Below are positions 10,598-22,036 of a DNA stretch of 64,000 bases, one piece after another. A program made the translations under genes and the position numbers. Within the stretch, counting starts at the first letter, position 1; each line of letters starts with the position of its first letter. The notes under the pieces are model-generated. The model was given only the letters and a program-made list of their open reading frames with translations. It ran no database searches and was not told where the DNA came from. Origin of the DNA: Micromussa lordhowensis (lineage: Eukaryota > Cnidaria > Anthozoa > Scleractinia > Lobophylliidae); the NCBI GenBank assembly GCA_964020085.1, contig OZ026603.1, positions 9,862,426-9,926,425 on the forward strand, read 5' to 3'.

Positions 10598-12916
10598 ATG
10601 ATGGCGGCAAACGAAGTGTGCGAAGCGGATGTCAATAATTCGAACAACAAGCGTTTTCGAACAATCTTAACAGAGGACGATGTTCCTGGGGCATCTTTAA
10701 AGGGAAGGAAAGCTGAACAGTTAAAAAACGATGAGTTGAAGCGTTGGTTGAAATGTAGAGGGGCGAGTGTATCTGGAACTCGTATGCAACTACTTCAAAG
10801 GTAAACTTCAAAAGTGTGCAGTGCTTTTCCATTCCTGCTTCTCCGTCATTGAATTTTCTAATCATATTTTATTTCTAGGGTTAAAGATTATATTTCTAGC
10901 GGACTACATAACAAGGTAATTGATCCTGATGGGGGAATTCACTCCAATAAAAAGCAATTCGAGAATAATGGCAATGATGGTGTTAACAAAGCAGTTGAGT
11001 GGCCCAAGGAAGGCTGGACCTTAAGCCTAGACAACGCTCCGGAGTTTCAACATTGTTTTATCTTTTCTTACCTCTCTGGAGGGAGAAACAGCGAAGAAAA
11101 AAGACGAGGGGCGTTTAAAAGTAAACGAGAGGGATACGCTTTGTTTAAGGCTTCCCATGTCGTCGATGTTAAATTTAATAGCTCACATGACGATTTCTGT
11201 TTTTTTGAAGCAAGGGTTAAGGCTTCTATGACCAGGAATAAGGTATATAGAACAAAAGTTCGACAGAATAAGACGGGCGAAGTGATGTCAGCTCAATGCA
11301 CCTGTAAAGCTGGTGCTAACGGATATTGTAAACATGTTGGAACATTATTATATACCATACTTGACTTCTCTGAAAGTGACCTCAAGCAAATTCCTACAAA
11401 TACTTCCTGCACAGAGAAGCCTCAGCAATGGCATAAACCCACCCAACGAACTTCCAACGTTCCGATTCTTTTCAAGGATATACTGATGATCAAGCATGAT
11501 TATGATGCAGACAAACGACAGAAGACTGATAAAAGAATTCAAAGAAAAACTGATAAAGAAGCATATTCATCGTGTCCATCCTTTGCTCAACGTGTTACAA
11601 AGGAGCAGGTAATGGACCTGTGTAAAGAATTAAAAAAAGTTGCCAAAGGAATCAAATGCAGTGATTATCAATTTGTTAGAAGGCAATGATTGCGAACCTG
11701 TAACTGTGAAAAAGGTAGAAGATAACTTTGCCAAACATGCTGTCCATGCTGATCATGACTATGTTCCTGGAAAACGTAAGAGAGATGCAACTCAGACGGA
11801 AACAGAAGCTTCCGTGAATTAAATCACCTGTTCATGAAAGATTCAATTCACTGTTCTGAGGGAAATGGGTGTGAGCCACTAGATATAAACTTTTCATCTC
11901 ACTTAGTCATTTCCCATTCTGTAATAATTTCCAACTTACCTGAACCAGCTATGGAAACGTGCATGGCTGTACAAACTGGCATTGCTATGATTAATGAAGA
12001 AAACTTGGAGGTTGCTAGTGTTCAAAGTAATGATGACTTTACAATACCCAATCCCTCACAGAGTTACCCCGATGACTTGGATTTAACTGAGGAAAACTTT
12101 ACAATGGTCTGTAAAGAGTGCATGAAATCCATCAAAATAAACGAAGATGGTATCAGCACTGTTGAGGAGAAAACAAGGGGGCAATCTAGCAACTCAGAGT
12201 GGTTCAAATACAGAAATGGGAGACTGACTGCATCAAAATTTGGTGAAATCAGTAATAGAAGAGTAACTACACCACCTGATAGGCTTGTAAGGGATCTGTT
12301 TCAGTACAAAGTTAGGCCAAGTGTACCATATCAGTGTAAAGTTGGGTTGGAAATGGAACCAGTCATTATAAGTAAGTATATTGAATATCAAAACATCAAT
12401 GGCCATGGTGGTATCACTGTGAAAGAGAAAGGCCTTGTTATTGATAAGGAAAATCCTGTTCTGGCCGCAAGTGTTGATGGTGAAGTAACTGATCCAACAA
12501 ATAAATATCATCCAGTGGGAAATATTGAAGCAAAATACAAGTTATTCCCATCAAAGTTAAAGGAACAGGTGGATGAAAGAGTTCCATTATTAAAAACTCT
12601 TGCACAGCACACCAGGAATTTCTGCTTGGAGATTACAGACTCGAAACTCAAACTAAAAAAAAAACATTCATACTATATACAAGTTCAGGGGGGTATGGCA
12701 ATAACTAGGCAGTCCTGGTGTGATTTTGTGGTGTATACTACTTTCATGAACCATGAGGACATACACATTGAGAGAATTTACTTTGACCCAACATTCTGGG
12801 AAGGACTCAAGAAGAAGCTTCTTGACTTTTATCTCTATGCCATGGTTCCTGAACTACTTACTGGCCGGGTGAAGAGAGGAATCCCTATGTACCCAAAGAT
12901 CTTTTCCTATAAATGA
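10598..12916 (+). CDS. SAP - SWIM zinc finger - YqaJ exonuclease protein of the ISL2EU element
   Basis: Exon 1 starts at ATG 10598 (a second ATG follows at once) and encodes a SAP DNA-binding motif (LKNDELKRWLKCRGASVSG) up to a donor near 10801. The intron ends at ttatttctag near 10879. The next exon carries a SWIM zinc finger, CTCKAGANGYCKHV, near 11300. The 3' part (about 11834-12916) is a lambda-exonuclease-like YqaJ domain: EWFKYRNGRLTASKFG, GLEMEP, AASVDGEV, NIEAKYK and YYIQVQGGM supply the expected Glu, Asp, Glu-x-Lys and Gln. Between about 11640 and 11834 the frame changes twice with stops, so there is either an unresolved intron (a good donor, caggtaatg, lies near 11607) or frameshifts. 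It probably trims DNA during transposition; that role is inferred. Confidence 0.82.
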
Positions 12917-13497
12917 CTGAATTTTTTGGAAAAGAAATTGTGTCTACAAGATATAGAGTTACACTAGTATGAGTACAGTTAATTCAGTGCCAACAGATAT
13001 ACATATAACCACTGAACCGTTGTTTGGTTGAGTTCATGATATTCATATATTAAGCCTGTTGTATTTAAGCATTTCCACAGAAAATTGATTTTCATGATTT
13101 CTGTCAAAGTCCCCTCTACTACCAATAATAACAAATCAAAGTAGCTTGTTATAATAAAAATCAAGTGTATATAAGGGTTTCCAACATAAAAAAAATGAGA
13201 AGGGGTTGGACGCAAAAGAAAATTATGTAGTTAGTATTTAGAGAGGGAGTCATATCAGCTTTAAGTTAACTGGTTTTCATGTAGGTCTCTATCCAGGTAG
13301 AACATTGCAATTTGAAGTGTTAGTTTTTGAGGAGGGAAGAAAACTAGAGAACCCTGCGAAAACCCATGGAGCAAGTAAGAGAGTGCAAACTTGACCCACA
13401 TATGGCAGAGGGCTGTAAATCAAGCCACATCACATTGCTAGAAATAGAGCACTCTCATCACTGCATCATCCCTACTACCCAAAATTACAAATAATTG
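12917..13497. other. Spacer between the convergent ISL2EU genes
   Basis: AT-rich 3'-to-3' spacer inside the ISL2EU element. No gene was recognised. Confidence 0.5.
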
Positions 13498-14885
13498 CTA
13501 TACAACTAGTGGTGGCCCCTTAAAATTGGCCAGTGAACAGCAGACTTTCCAGATTTTGCCAATATCTTCAGACATAGAATTTGGTAATATCTGTTTGAGA
13601 ATGTTACAGTTTTTAACTCTTTCAATAGCCCTTTCAACATTTATGCGTACAGATGCAATCTCTCTTGTTTCATCCTCTTCGTCAGGATTTAGCTGGTCCT
13701 TACTTCTCATAAATGGTGCGATATTAAGGTAAGCTTTCCTTGGGGCTAATAGGTCTTGGATTTCAAAACCACGATCTGCCATTACTGAATCCCCCTCTTC
13801 AAGAAGCTGTAGAATACCACAATCTTCAACAATAATTTTGTCACTGCAATGGCCTCCATACAGATCAGAAATAAAAGTTAAGGCACCAATAGGTGCTATT
13901 GCAACAAGGCCCTTGGCTGTATTGTGGGATTTATATGTAGAGTAAGTAGCAGATTGTGCACGGAAACATGAGGGCTTTTCAATAAATAATTCATTGCAGT
14001 CCAGGATAACTCTTGTGAGTGGGTATTTTTGCTGAAAGACTTCAGGCATTGTTTCTTCAATGGTCTTTTTGGTAGCCCAGACAGGAAGTTGAATTAACCT
14101 TGAATAAAGTAAATCAAGCCAGGTAGCAAAAATCCTTGAAACCTCCGAGACACTCATATTATAGTTATCAGCCAATACTTTCTCCGGGATATTAACCCTC
14201 AATCGACACAATGTTAGAAAAAGCTCATCTTCGGGTTCTAAGGAGCGCTTTTGTCCCCTCTTTTCACTTTCAGGTAATTGTATCTTAGCATAATCAGAGC
14301 CCCAATAATTCAGTCGATGGCAAATATCATAGGCATTTAGGAATTTGAATAACGCCACAAACTGACCATAGGTCAAGCCAGTGTAATAAGACATATCTTT
14401 GTCTGAATCTTTAAACCGCCTCAAACCAAATTTGAAGATGGCCAGATCATGTTCCAATGATTCTTTTAAGTGCAGGACGTTTTGCAGTTCATCTCTCAGT
14501 CGTTCAATCTGTTGTTGTGTACCATCACGCTCCGACTCGTCATTTTCTGTTGTGCTTGAAGCTGCTGAACTGAATGTAGCCGGTGTCTCTTGACTAGATG
14601 TTGAAGGCCCGTGTAAAATGACCTTTCTCCTTGGTTTGGGTGACGGTCTTGGATGGGACTTTGCCAAAGGAAAAATAACAGGAACATTGTTCATGTAGTT
14701 TTTTTGGCCTCCTTCGAAATGCAAGCTACATACCCGGTGTCCAGTGCCGGGGAAAAATTCTTCCTCGATATTTTGTGCAACCAGCGTTTCCGCAAATTCT
14801 TTTCTTTTGGGAAACCATAGAACGAGAGATTCACGCCTCTTTTACTGTTGCTAAAACACCCTGGAACACAGCAAGGAGACTCCAT
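13498..14885 (-). pseudogene. THAP - DDE transposase of the ISL2EU element, one frameshift
   Basis: Starts at ATG 14885 with a THAP zinc finger (CCVPGC, FYGFPKEKNLRKRWL). The second metal pair, CSLHF, lies in another frame just downstream: one C appears lost in the run near 14735, which would otherwise join the frames. Beyond it the frame stays open to 13498: a Pro/Ser-rich linker, a coiled coil, a helix-turn-helix (NYNMSVSEVSRIFATWLDLL) and a DDE_Tnp_4 core. Its acidic triad is in VILDCNELF, VMADRGF and NVERAIERVK. PIF/Harbinger-related ISL2EU enzymes have this order. All catalytic residues remain, so the copy was inactivated recently. Confidence 0.87.
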
Positions 14886-14896
14886 TTTGTTTTTGC

Positions 14897-14950
14897 TGAC
14901 TACAACTACCAGAATGCAGTGCGCGCATGACGTCATCGTGCAAATGCGCT
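14897..14950. repeat. Right TIR of the ISL2EU element
   Basis: Reverse complement of 10526-10579 with two mismatches, followed by the AT duplication at 14951-14952. Confidence 0.92.
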
Positions 14951-14952
14951 AT

Positions 14953-15546
14953 TAGCCCACTGACAGGACTATGTCTAATCAAATTATGGATGTGGTTGCC
15001 AATGAAATGTTTCTGTTACTGAATGATAGTTGTTGTAATAATGTAAGGGCAGTTAGGAGATAAGGGGGATTCATAAGAGCTACCGATTTCACATCCATTA
15101 CTTGGAATCTTTAGGTGTCTGTTAAGTAATCCTTATGTACTTTCCTCAATTCGTATAGGCCGTCTTGTCTTTTTTCCTGTCTAGTTTTCAACAAAACCTT
15201 TCACTTAAACTCTTTGCCTATTAAACTTTCAAAACAGACAGACGTTATAACCCTATCACACTGACTGCCCCCATTTATGGTCAAAAGTCTCACAGTGGCA
15301 CATTGTTTTAGATTGCATAAGTCTTGTTGATATTATTCTCTACCACGGATTCTTGTTTGGAGTAGGTGTTAATATTTGTATGTCAATGCAGAATGATTTA
15401 AGGCCCTGTAAATTGCAGGTTGTTTAATCATAACCGAAAAGAGCTACTGGTACCTATAAATGTTATCACTGTGTTTTAAAATGTATTAATTACCCTACAT
15501 GAACTGATATTAAAATAAAGTTCCGTTCTTGTTCTGGTCTCAGATC
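14953..15546. other. Element B spacer, right of the ISL2EU insertion
   Basis: About 590 bp of non-coding DNA between the ISL2EU right end and the stop of the B transposase. With 10255-10523 it forms the original spacer between B's convergent genes. No further gene was seen. Confidence 0.55.
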
Positions 15547-16932
15547 TCAAATGTTCAGTACATTCTGCATGATTATTTCAACTGCTTTCAGGTAATGTTC
15601 CACTCCATAATTTTCTGACGACCAAGGGGAAGGAACTTGACTAGCCAGTTGTGATTTACATTGATCAGTGAGGAAAATTGAAAGAGACTCTAGAATGGGC
15701 CTGCTGTCATCCTCCCCCTCGCTGCTGTTGTCTATAATTCCTTCTACTCCATAATATTCTGTGGCTGATCCCACTAATTCAATACCTAACGGATTTTGTA
15801 GTTGCCCAGAGACCCACAAACGAATCGGTGAAGATCTTGTTGTGCGCATCCTGTGGCGTGACCAAGCACTGCTCCAGACTTTCAACTTCTCATTTATTAC
15901 TGGTAAATAAACAAAATGAAGAGCGGCAAGATGAATCTCATTCAAAGGATCAAGAAATCCTTCATCTTCCATGAAGTAAAACAGTCTATAATATAATCCT
16001 AAAACACCCTCAAAAACGTCTCGCCACAATCGTTCGATTCTTTGATTGTGTGTACTTTTTCCAACTATGGCACTTCCTCGATCTACCCCTCTTTTGAAAA
16101 TCATGTAGTCTGCAATATCGACGTTTTCCATGCCCTTGTCAGTTCTGATTCTGCTGGGTAACCCAAATTCATCTACAGCAGACAAAAAACATTTTAAAAT
16201 TGTATCAGCCTTGTTGTTGTCTGTGCATGATAGCATGACGGGCAGGCGGCTAAAGCCATCAATGCCCCCTATAACTACTAGATGCCAACGCACAAGTTTA
16301 TGGTTAGTGTCAATATGCCATAGGTGATTGGGACCTTGAACATTATAAGTCCGGCGGCGGAGACGACCTCTTCTTCTATTTTTAACACCTTCATGATCAA
16401 CTCTATGAATGCTGTCGCGGAGTCTCATCCTTTGCATCTTTATTCCCCGATCTTCAAGTATTTGCTTCAGCATTCCCTCTCCACAAGAGGGAAATTCCCT
16501 GGTAATTTTCTTCACGACATTATCTAGATCTCCGTCTGATATTTCTGTGAACTGTAACTGACTGAGGCCGTAACGACCCATCCGGCGGTAAACTGTACGT
16601 TCAGAAACAGAGAGTAATGTTGCAATGTCCTTAATTTTGAAGCCATCCTCCAGATAACCCTCTAAAACTGACTTTGAGATAATATACTCAGGTGCACCGC
16701 AACCTTGCGTTCCAAGATTCTTTAGCGGTGGATTGTTTCCAAACGTTAGAGACTCTAACCTTAAATTCATCATTGAGCTTCGATCATTTATGCCTAAGCA
16801 TTCCAGTTCTTTAATAGACAACTTACATATTTGATCCACCGTTACTTTTTCCCGTTGAAAGTTTTCAAGAAGATGTCCAAGATGCAGCTTTTCAAGCACT
16901 CTTGACAAATAAGCGTTCGATTCTCCCGCCAT
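15547..16932 (-). CDS. SAM-domain integrase-type DDE transposase of element B
   Basis: One uninterrupted frame of 461 residues from ATG 16932 ([11 protein letters not shown]). An upstream in-frame start at 17034 would lie inside the TIR and is less likely. Residues ~8-62 form a SAM domain ([26 protein letters not shown]). Next come an HTH ([20 protein letters not shown]) and an rve-type integrase core: [12 protein letters not shown] (Asp), [23 protein letters not shown] (Asp) and [13 protein letters not shown] (Glu). The triad is complete. It lies 44 bp inside the right TIR, the usual place for the transposase of such elements. The SAM domain matches the domain type at the start of the partner HECT protein. 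Confidence 0.9.
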   Translation of the reverse strand: MAGESNAYLSRVLEKLHLGHLLENFQREKVTVDQICKLSIKELECLGINDRSSMMNLRLESLTFGNNPPLKNLGTQGCGAPEYIISKSVLEGYLEDGFKIKDIATLLSVSERTVYRRMGRYGLSQLQFTEISDGDLDNVVKKITREFPSCGEGMLKQILEDRGIKMQRMRLRDSIHRVDHEGVKNRRRGRLRRRTYNVQGPNHLWHIDTNHKLVRWHLVVIGGIDGFSRLPVMLSCTDNNKADTILKCFLSAVDEFGLPSRIRTDKGMENVDIADYMIFKRGVDRGSAIVGKSTHNQRIERLWRDVFEGVLGLYYRLFYFMEDEGFLDPLNEIHLAALHFVYLPVINEKLKVWSSAWSRHRMRTTRSSPIRLWVSGQLQNPLGIELVGSATEYYGVEGIIDNSSEGEDDSRPILESLSIFLTDQCKSQLASQVPSPWSSENYGVEHYLKAVEIIMQNVLNI

Positions 16933-16975
16933 CTTGTTACTTTGGAAGCGCAGGCACTGGGTCCGCACGGAAAAA

Positions 16976-17584
16976 AAAAACTGGTTAAACGGGTTTTTAA
17001 AGATGAGAGGGTCCTGGGTAATAATGGTTGACACCGGAAGTAGACTCGAATTGCCAAAAATAGAACCGCATCACATGATGGTGAAACCTCAACACATAAT
17101 GGCGAAACCACATAACGAAGGAACCGTAACACATAATGATAAAACCTCAACACATAATGGTGAAAACTCAGCACATGATTGCGAAACTACATAACAAAAG
17201 AACCGCAACACATAGTGGCAAAACCTCAACACATAATGATAAAAACTCAGCACATAATGAAAAAACCACATAAAGAAGGAACCGCAACACATAATGGCAA
17301 AACCTCAACACATAATGACAAGACCACAGCACATAATGAAGTCACTTCAACACAAAATGATAAAACCATACCACATAATGATAAAACCACATAACATAAA
17401 GAAGGAATCACATAACATAATCACCAAACATCATCATGTGATGACAAAACCACAAAGCATAATTCCGAAACCGCACCACATAACGATGTATCGAAACCAC
17501 ATCATTACAAAACTACATTAAATAATGACAAAACTTCAAAGCGTTATGATTAGTGATCACATAAGGCAGTAATGGCTTTCCATA
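16976..17584. repeat. Right terminal inverted repeat of element B
   Basis: Reverse complement of 5488-6096 with equal length. Here the plus strand reads as cacataatg-type ~21-bp repeats. Differences noticed from the left copy are a few single-base changes. Confidence 0.92.
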
Positions 17585-17590
17585 GAATTG

Positions 17591-17823
17591 GACATTGAAT
17601 TGAATTAATAGAAAAATTGAATTGAATGAACACAGAAATTAAATTGAACCAATATCGAAACTGAATCAAAAGAATACAAAAATTAAATTGAATAGATCTG
17701 AAAATTGAATTAAAAGAGTAAAGATTGAATAGAATGACTATTGGAATTGAATTGAATGAACGAAGATTAAATTGAATGAATAGGAAAATTATATTGAATG
17801 AATAAGGATTAAATTGAATAAAT
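17591..17823. repeat. Terminal tandem repeats of element A, right remnant
   Basis: Continuation of the attgaattgaatgaa array from 5402-5487, now beyond element B. Joining 5487 to 17591, less one gaattg copy, restores a continuous array. It is cut again by a MITE at 17826 and attgaatattg resumes at 18429. Confidence 0.75.
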
Positions 17824-17825
17824 AT

Positions 17826-18180
17826 TGCCGGTTTTCACATGACGTCACTAAAATTCAAACTACAAAACTATTGATCCTATTGATATTTTACTTTAATGAG
17901 GTATAAGAGCAGCTGAAAACTAATATTTAGACGATTTTTTGTCCCGAATGGGTTCTTGGTTTTGCTATAGGTTATGCTTGAATTTCTAAGCTTTTGCGTG
18001 ACGCTGCAGTTACATGACGGCCGGGTTGTTTAAAAAGTGACTTATTTCGGGACTTATTTCGGGAAATGTGGCTATCTGAACGGGTTCTTGTATTAGGAAA
18101 AGTATTATTTTAATGTTTTTGAGTTCCTCGAGAGATAAATTTACGCTTTTGTAATAAAACTCAGTGACAGATGTTTCTGT

Positions 18181-18211
<31 letters not shown>

Positions 18212-18426
18212 AGATGGGCACCAACATGGCGTCCCATACAAATCTCTATAAATTTGGATGGCACACTTCTGCGAATAGCGCGCGAATTAAAAGCAGCAGA
18301 GACCTGATTCTTGGCGAGGTTGTTTATATTGCAATCATCTATCGTATCCCAGATTCTTGAATTTATTTATTGAACGGTTACGATTTTTAGTTTTGATCAC
18401 GTGACTGATGAAAACCGAGAATAGCA
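17826..18426. mobile_element. 601-bp MITE with TGACGTCA-containing end and AT duplication
   Basis: Begins TGCCGGTTTTCACATGACGT and ends in the inverted core tgaaaaccg...agca. AT occurs on both sides (17824-17825, 18427-18428). A related, inverted copy is at 37324-37931. Both carry a perfect or near-perfect 38-bp palindrome (here 18195-18232). The AT duplication and the ATGACGTCA motif 13-14 bp from the end match the ISL2EU element in this window, so it is probably an ISL2EU-type non-autonomous element. Confidence 0.75.
18195..18232. repeat. 38-bp perfect palindrome inside the MITE
   Basis: From gccatgttggtgcccatct into its exact reverse complement agatgggcaccaacatggc. The related MITE at 37324 has the same palindrome with a different self-complementary centre. 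Confidence 0.9.
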
Positions 18427-18429
18427 ATA

Positions 18430-20224
18430 TTGAATATTGCTACATTTGGCTTGGCATACCACCCCCCTCCCCCTCAAAAAATATAGAATAGGGCAACAGA
18501 TTTCACGAATGTTTTAACGAATTTTTTACGCTATAAAACGCACTTTCTGCGAGAAAAAAAAGAGTTTTACAGGATTCAATTTTTTTTTCAATAATCCCCC
18601 TTCAACGTTGGCTCCAATACTAATCTGTTTTGTTGAACAAGCCCCGCCATCTCGGTCATCTATAGTTGCGTGACAACTAAAATCGAATGTTTGAGTCATG
18701 CACTAATGGCACGCTCTCACAGAAATTAACACCCAAATGTAACGTTTTCAGTGTTACCAGAACGTATTTGATGTACAGCCACTTTATAAGGCACTCAGTT
18801 ACCTTTCCAGCGATACACTCATTCACATTAAGTCTGGCAGTTAGCGGTTTCCTCGGATTAGGTTTATTCTCTAAAATTGCAAAGCAAATCAACTAAGGTT
18901 TTCTTCTCGCGTTATGGACTGGCCTGAATTACATAGCAAATATATTCGATCCCCATTAAGATTTTCTATAGACACGAAAACTGGCATGATTGAATTAATT
19001 TATATTGTGCAAACTATGGAAGCCATTTGTAACAAACAGCGACGGCGACGGAAGTCAGCTTCTCATCATTGAATTAAATAATATCCCTACCTATAGAACT
19101 ACTTACCCGTCTACTTATTATATCCAGTGGCAGTTTGCTTCAGCAAAAGTGAAAACTCACGCATTTTATCATCAAGAAGACTATAACGTGCAAGTGAGTT
19201 CACCGGTCACCAGCCACTGTTGAAGAATTGTTTGCCTGCGCGTGACTTTGCGGTAATTTAAGCTGGGTCAAAACATTTTGTGGGGGAGTAGGAGGGGAAT
19301 GGAATACCATGAATTTCACCTCAGGGAAAGACGACGTTTTTGCGCGAAAAAGCTGAGAAAACCATTATTGTGAACGACTTTCCCCTTGCATTCGCTTTGA
19401 TTTCATAACGTTACGTAGATACCTTCCCACAACAAGGTGTACTAAAATAAATTACAGGCCAAGAGTAACGAGTTCGCGATTTAGGGAGGATGTTAACAGG
19501 CTAGGGCAGAATTGGGAGGTCATAGGCGACATGAGGTAAATACGCTGTTCAGTGGAGGGTAGACGAGATGCTGCGATGATTATCCGGCCAACAGCTACTG
19601 TAACAGGCTCCCGGTAACCGCAAAAAGAAAATTAGCTCAATCGGGAGCCTGTTCACAGGCTATAGGGATTGAGTACAATCTTTCTGTAGCTACAGATTTC
19701 AGGCCAGGAGCGCTCTGGGAACCCACTTGCCTGCGCAATAAGCGTTCCCTTTTTTCCCCATTCTGGCCGCGCGCAAATTAGAAAAGCACCTGCATGCGTT
19801 GTCAATCGAACTACAGGTAATAGCTAGGGTGTTGAGAAGTTGAACGATTGCTACCGTCGCAGGCTAGGATCGTAACCGGAATAACTCGAAATAGATCTTT
19901 TCCCTGCTTTTTTAACCACCCAAATTGATCAGTAAAGCCCAGCTGACTTCGTCCTCCACACTCCGAGAAACGCACCGAATAAAAGGTTTTAAACTTCCTT
20001 AATTTTAAACTCAAGCGTAAACGGAGTTTACAAAATTGTTTATTACATTTGTTATCATTGGTGCTCTGATTTCTCTAGTTCCCTCTTAGAGCTGCCATAT
20101 CGGAAACCTTGGTTTATCAGCGGACAATAGGACGTGGTTTTGCAACTCTATTGACCAATTAGAGCGCGCGTAGTATCACAATTATTTTATATTTAACACA
20201 TAAAGAAGCCTAAGCCGTGTATTT
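18430..20224. other. Non-coding intergenic stretch
   Basis: No credible exon on either strand. It holds a C-rich run (18463-18475) and a short inverted pair, acaggctcccg (about 19601-19611) and cgggagcctgt (about 19641-19651). Short open frames look random. Confidence 0.5.
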
Positions 20225-20345
20225 AGCAATTATTGAATGAGGCTGAGTAGGATATGAAGAATTCTGCAGAACAAGGAGGGTGTTATCCACAGAGGCCGCA
20301 GGTTGATAATACCCTCCCAGATCTGCACAAAAAAAAAAAAAAAAA
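20225..20345. repeat. MITE fragment related to the 36532-36640 foldback
   Basis: gcaattattgaatgaggct, then gaattctgcagaacaagg and ggagggtgttatccacagag match the inverted arms of the foldback at 36548-36636. It ends in a poly-A run at about 20330-20348. Confidence 0.6.
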
Positions 20346-20565
20346 AAATTGTGCATTTGCCGTTCTCTGTTCGGTCTCTCGACCTTTTTGTTGCTTCACT
20401 TGTGTTTATAAATGGCACTTCATGTTGTGTCATAAAGAGGAAGTTTTAGTAGAGCTGAGCCATTAGACTGTGCTATAGCAAATTTTAAAGGTCATAGCCG
20501 GTCTACATGGTTTCCGCTGTTATCGGCATGTTGCTTTGCCGAGTTTGACACCTCTGTGATTTACC
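20346..20565. repeat. Dispersed repeat, copy 1
   Basis: Resembles 25937-26141 in direct orientation: both read gcatttgccgttctctgttc-like and later gactgtgctatagcaaattt. No coding potential was seen. Confidence 0.7.
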
Positions 20566-20798
20566 ATGTGTTTAGGCATTGTTTAGGCTCATTTCTAATG
20601 CAAGATATGTCTCCAAGAATTTGCTTTCAAGGGATAAAATATGAATTTTACGATAACTGCAGACATTCTCGCGCGCTCATTGGCTAATTTTTATCGCCAA
20701 TATGCGGACAGACACATGAGCGGGCAATTCGACCATTTGTTATCGTAAAAAACAAATTGATGTCAGTTTTTAATGAGTCTGTCCTGTTATTGACAATG

Positions 20799-20881
20799 AA
20801 TTTCGTCATCACATTGTCAAAGTAGTCTGCGGATATCGCCTCGTGGATCCACAGCTACTTTGACAATTTGATGACGAAATT
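20799..20881. repeat. Foldback hairpin beside the R repeat
   Basis: Arms 20799-20825 and 20855-20881 pair over about 27 bp with one mismatch (tttcgtcatcacattgtc against gacaatttgatgacgaaa). The loop is 29 bp. Confidence 0.8.
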
Positions 20882-20890
20882 TATGATCAA

Positions 20891-20943
20891 CAAGAACCGC
20901 GGTGCGGTTGTAAACCGCGCTTTAAAAAAACGTGGTTACTTAC
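20891..20943. repeat. Repeat R, unit 0, first fragment
   Basis: Matches the start of the ~720-bp R unit (agaaccgcggtgcggttgta, then cgtggttacttac). The unit continues at 27483-27495 and 28514 onward. It was split first by element C and then, 13 bp on, by element E. Confidence 0.85.
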
Positions 20944-21590
20944 TATGGCGTTATATCCCCGCCAAAAATCGACTTTTGTTTTTGACCTTTAAGTTTCCAT
21001 TTCAATATTTAAGTTTACAATTTAGATTACAACTTTTAAGGAAAACATTCTTCCTCTAAATGCAACCTTATACGTTTGTAATCATTTGAAGTGTTAAGAT
21101 ATGCGTCATATCCCCGCCAAAAATCAAGTTGTGCTCTCAACATTCAAGTTTTAGCTTTAACAATTATGTTTACTATTTCGAAATCAACATTCGAATACAA
21201 AACCGTTTCTTTGCGTTTGACATCATATCTTTCCTTGATCACTCCCATATTCCAATAAAAAAACACGAACCAACATTCAAGTTTTCCATTCAACAATCGA
21301 CTTTTCGCTTCAGCAATAAAGTTCTTGCCTCAACATTCATCCTTTATGGTTTAACAAACAAGATTGTCCGATGAAGAACAATACCACTTTGAAACTGAGG
21401 TCTTCGCTTTTATGAAATACCGAAGAAGACTCGAAGATACGCAAAGCACAACTTTTGTATTCAACATTGAAGTTTTGATTTGAACTTCACGCTTCACTGG
21501 ACACACCCAAGGTCAGGCAATGAGGCATGCGCACTGTGAGCCTAACCACAATGCCCTAACGGAGGATTTACCAAAGCACATGGCTTAGCG
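20944..21590. repeat. Left TIR of element C
   Basis: Inverted copy of 26821-27477. The right copy has an extra ~10 bp (tataccgacg) near its inner end. The 81-residue frames in both TIRs are mirror copies and unlikely to be genes. Confidence 0.9.
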
Positions 21591-22036
21591 CCAGGCGGTG
21601 TGCGTCACGAAATTCGACCAATCAGAATGCGGTATTTTTCAGTAGTTTTTGTGCGCGAGAACATCAATTTTGTGAGGTCAGGCTGTCTAATATTTCGTCT
21701 TTCTCCAAGTCCGTGTTCTATTTTATGCGGTTCAAATTCTTTTTAAAGTAAGAGGAATAATTTGGCTTAGTACTGGTTACGTTATTTTTCAAGTTGAAGA
21801 GTTTGTTCGCATTTGTAGCCGTTTCAAAAGTTACGACCTCGTGGCTGCCGCCATGTTGTTTTGATCGTAGACTTTACTACTTTTCTTGAGGTTATAGCTA
21901 CTTACTGTTGCCAGTATTTTCCATTTTTTTTGCTCGCTAAGTTAGCTTATCCTTTCAACTTTAAAATTTTCGGGGTCTACCCGGGTCTACCCCTTATGGT
22001 TTTCCCGTTGCAAGCCGTTGAAGTAAGAGAGATTCT

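Larger units (their letters stand above)
10526..14950. mobile_element. ISL2EU DNA transposon, near full length
   Basis: 4425 bp with 54-bp TIRs (10526-10579 and 14897-14950) that differ at two positions and begin AGCRCATTTGCAYGATGACG. It encodes the two proteins expected of ISL2EU: a YqaJ-type nuclease (10598-12916, +) and a THAP plus DDE transposase (13498-14885, -). It sits between the two genes of element B and is therefore younger than B. Frame breaks in both genes suggest this copy can no longer move by itself. Confidence 0.92.
5488..17584. mobile_element. Element B: two-gene integrase/HECT DNA transposon with 609-bp TIRs
   Basis: The ends begin TATGGAAAGCCATTACTGCC and are inverted copies of each other over 609 bp, with only a handful of substitutions noticed and equal lengths, so the insertion is young. 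It carries a SAM-UBZ-HECT gene (6169-10254, +) and a SAM-integrase gene (15547-16932, -), convergent and both open. An ISL2EU element (10526-14950) lies between them; without it and one AT, B is 7670 bp. A 6-bp duplication (gaattg) flanks it. The transposase is integrase-like (IS3EU/Ginger type, tentative). The host site is the terminal repeat array of the older relative A. Confidence 0.88.

Noticed and set aside
16976..17584. CRISPR-like impression of regularly repeated ~21-bp units
   Set aside because: Units are degenerate, contiguous without unique spacers, and exactly mirrored at the other end of element B; the host is a eukaryote.
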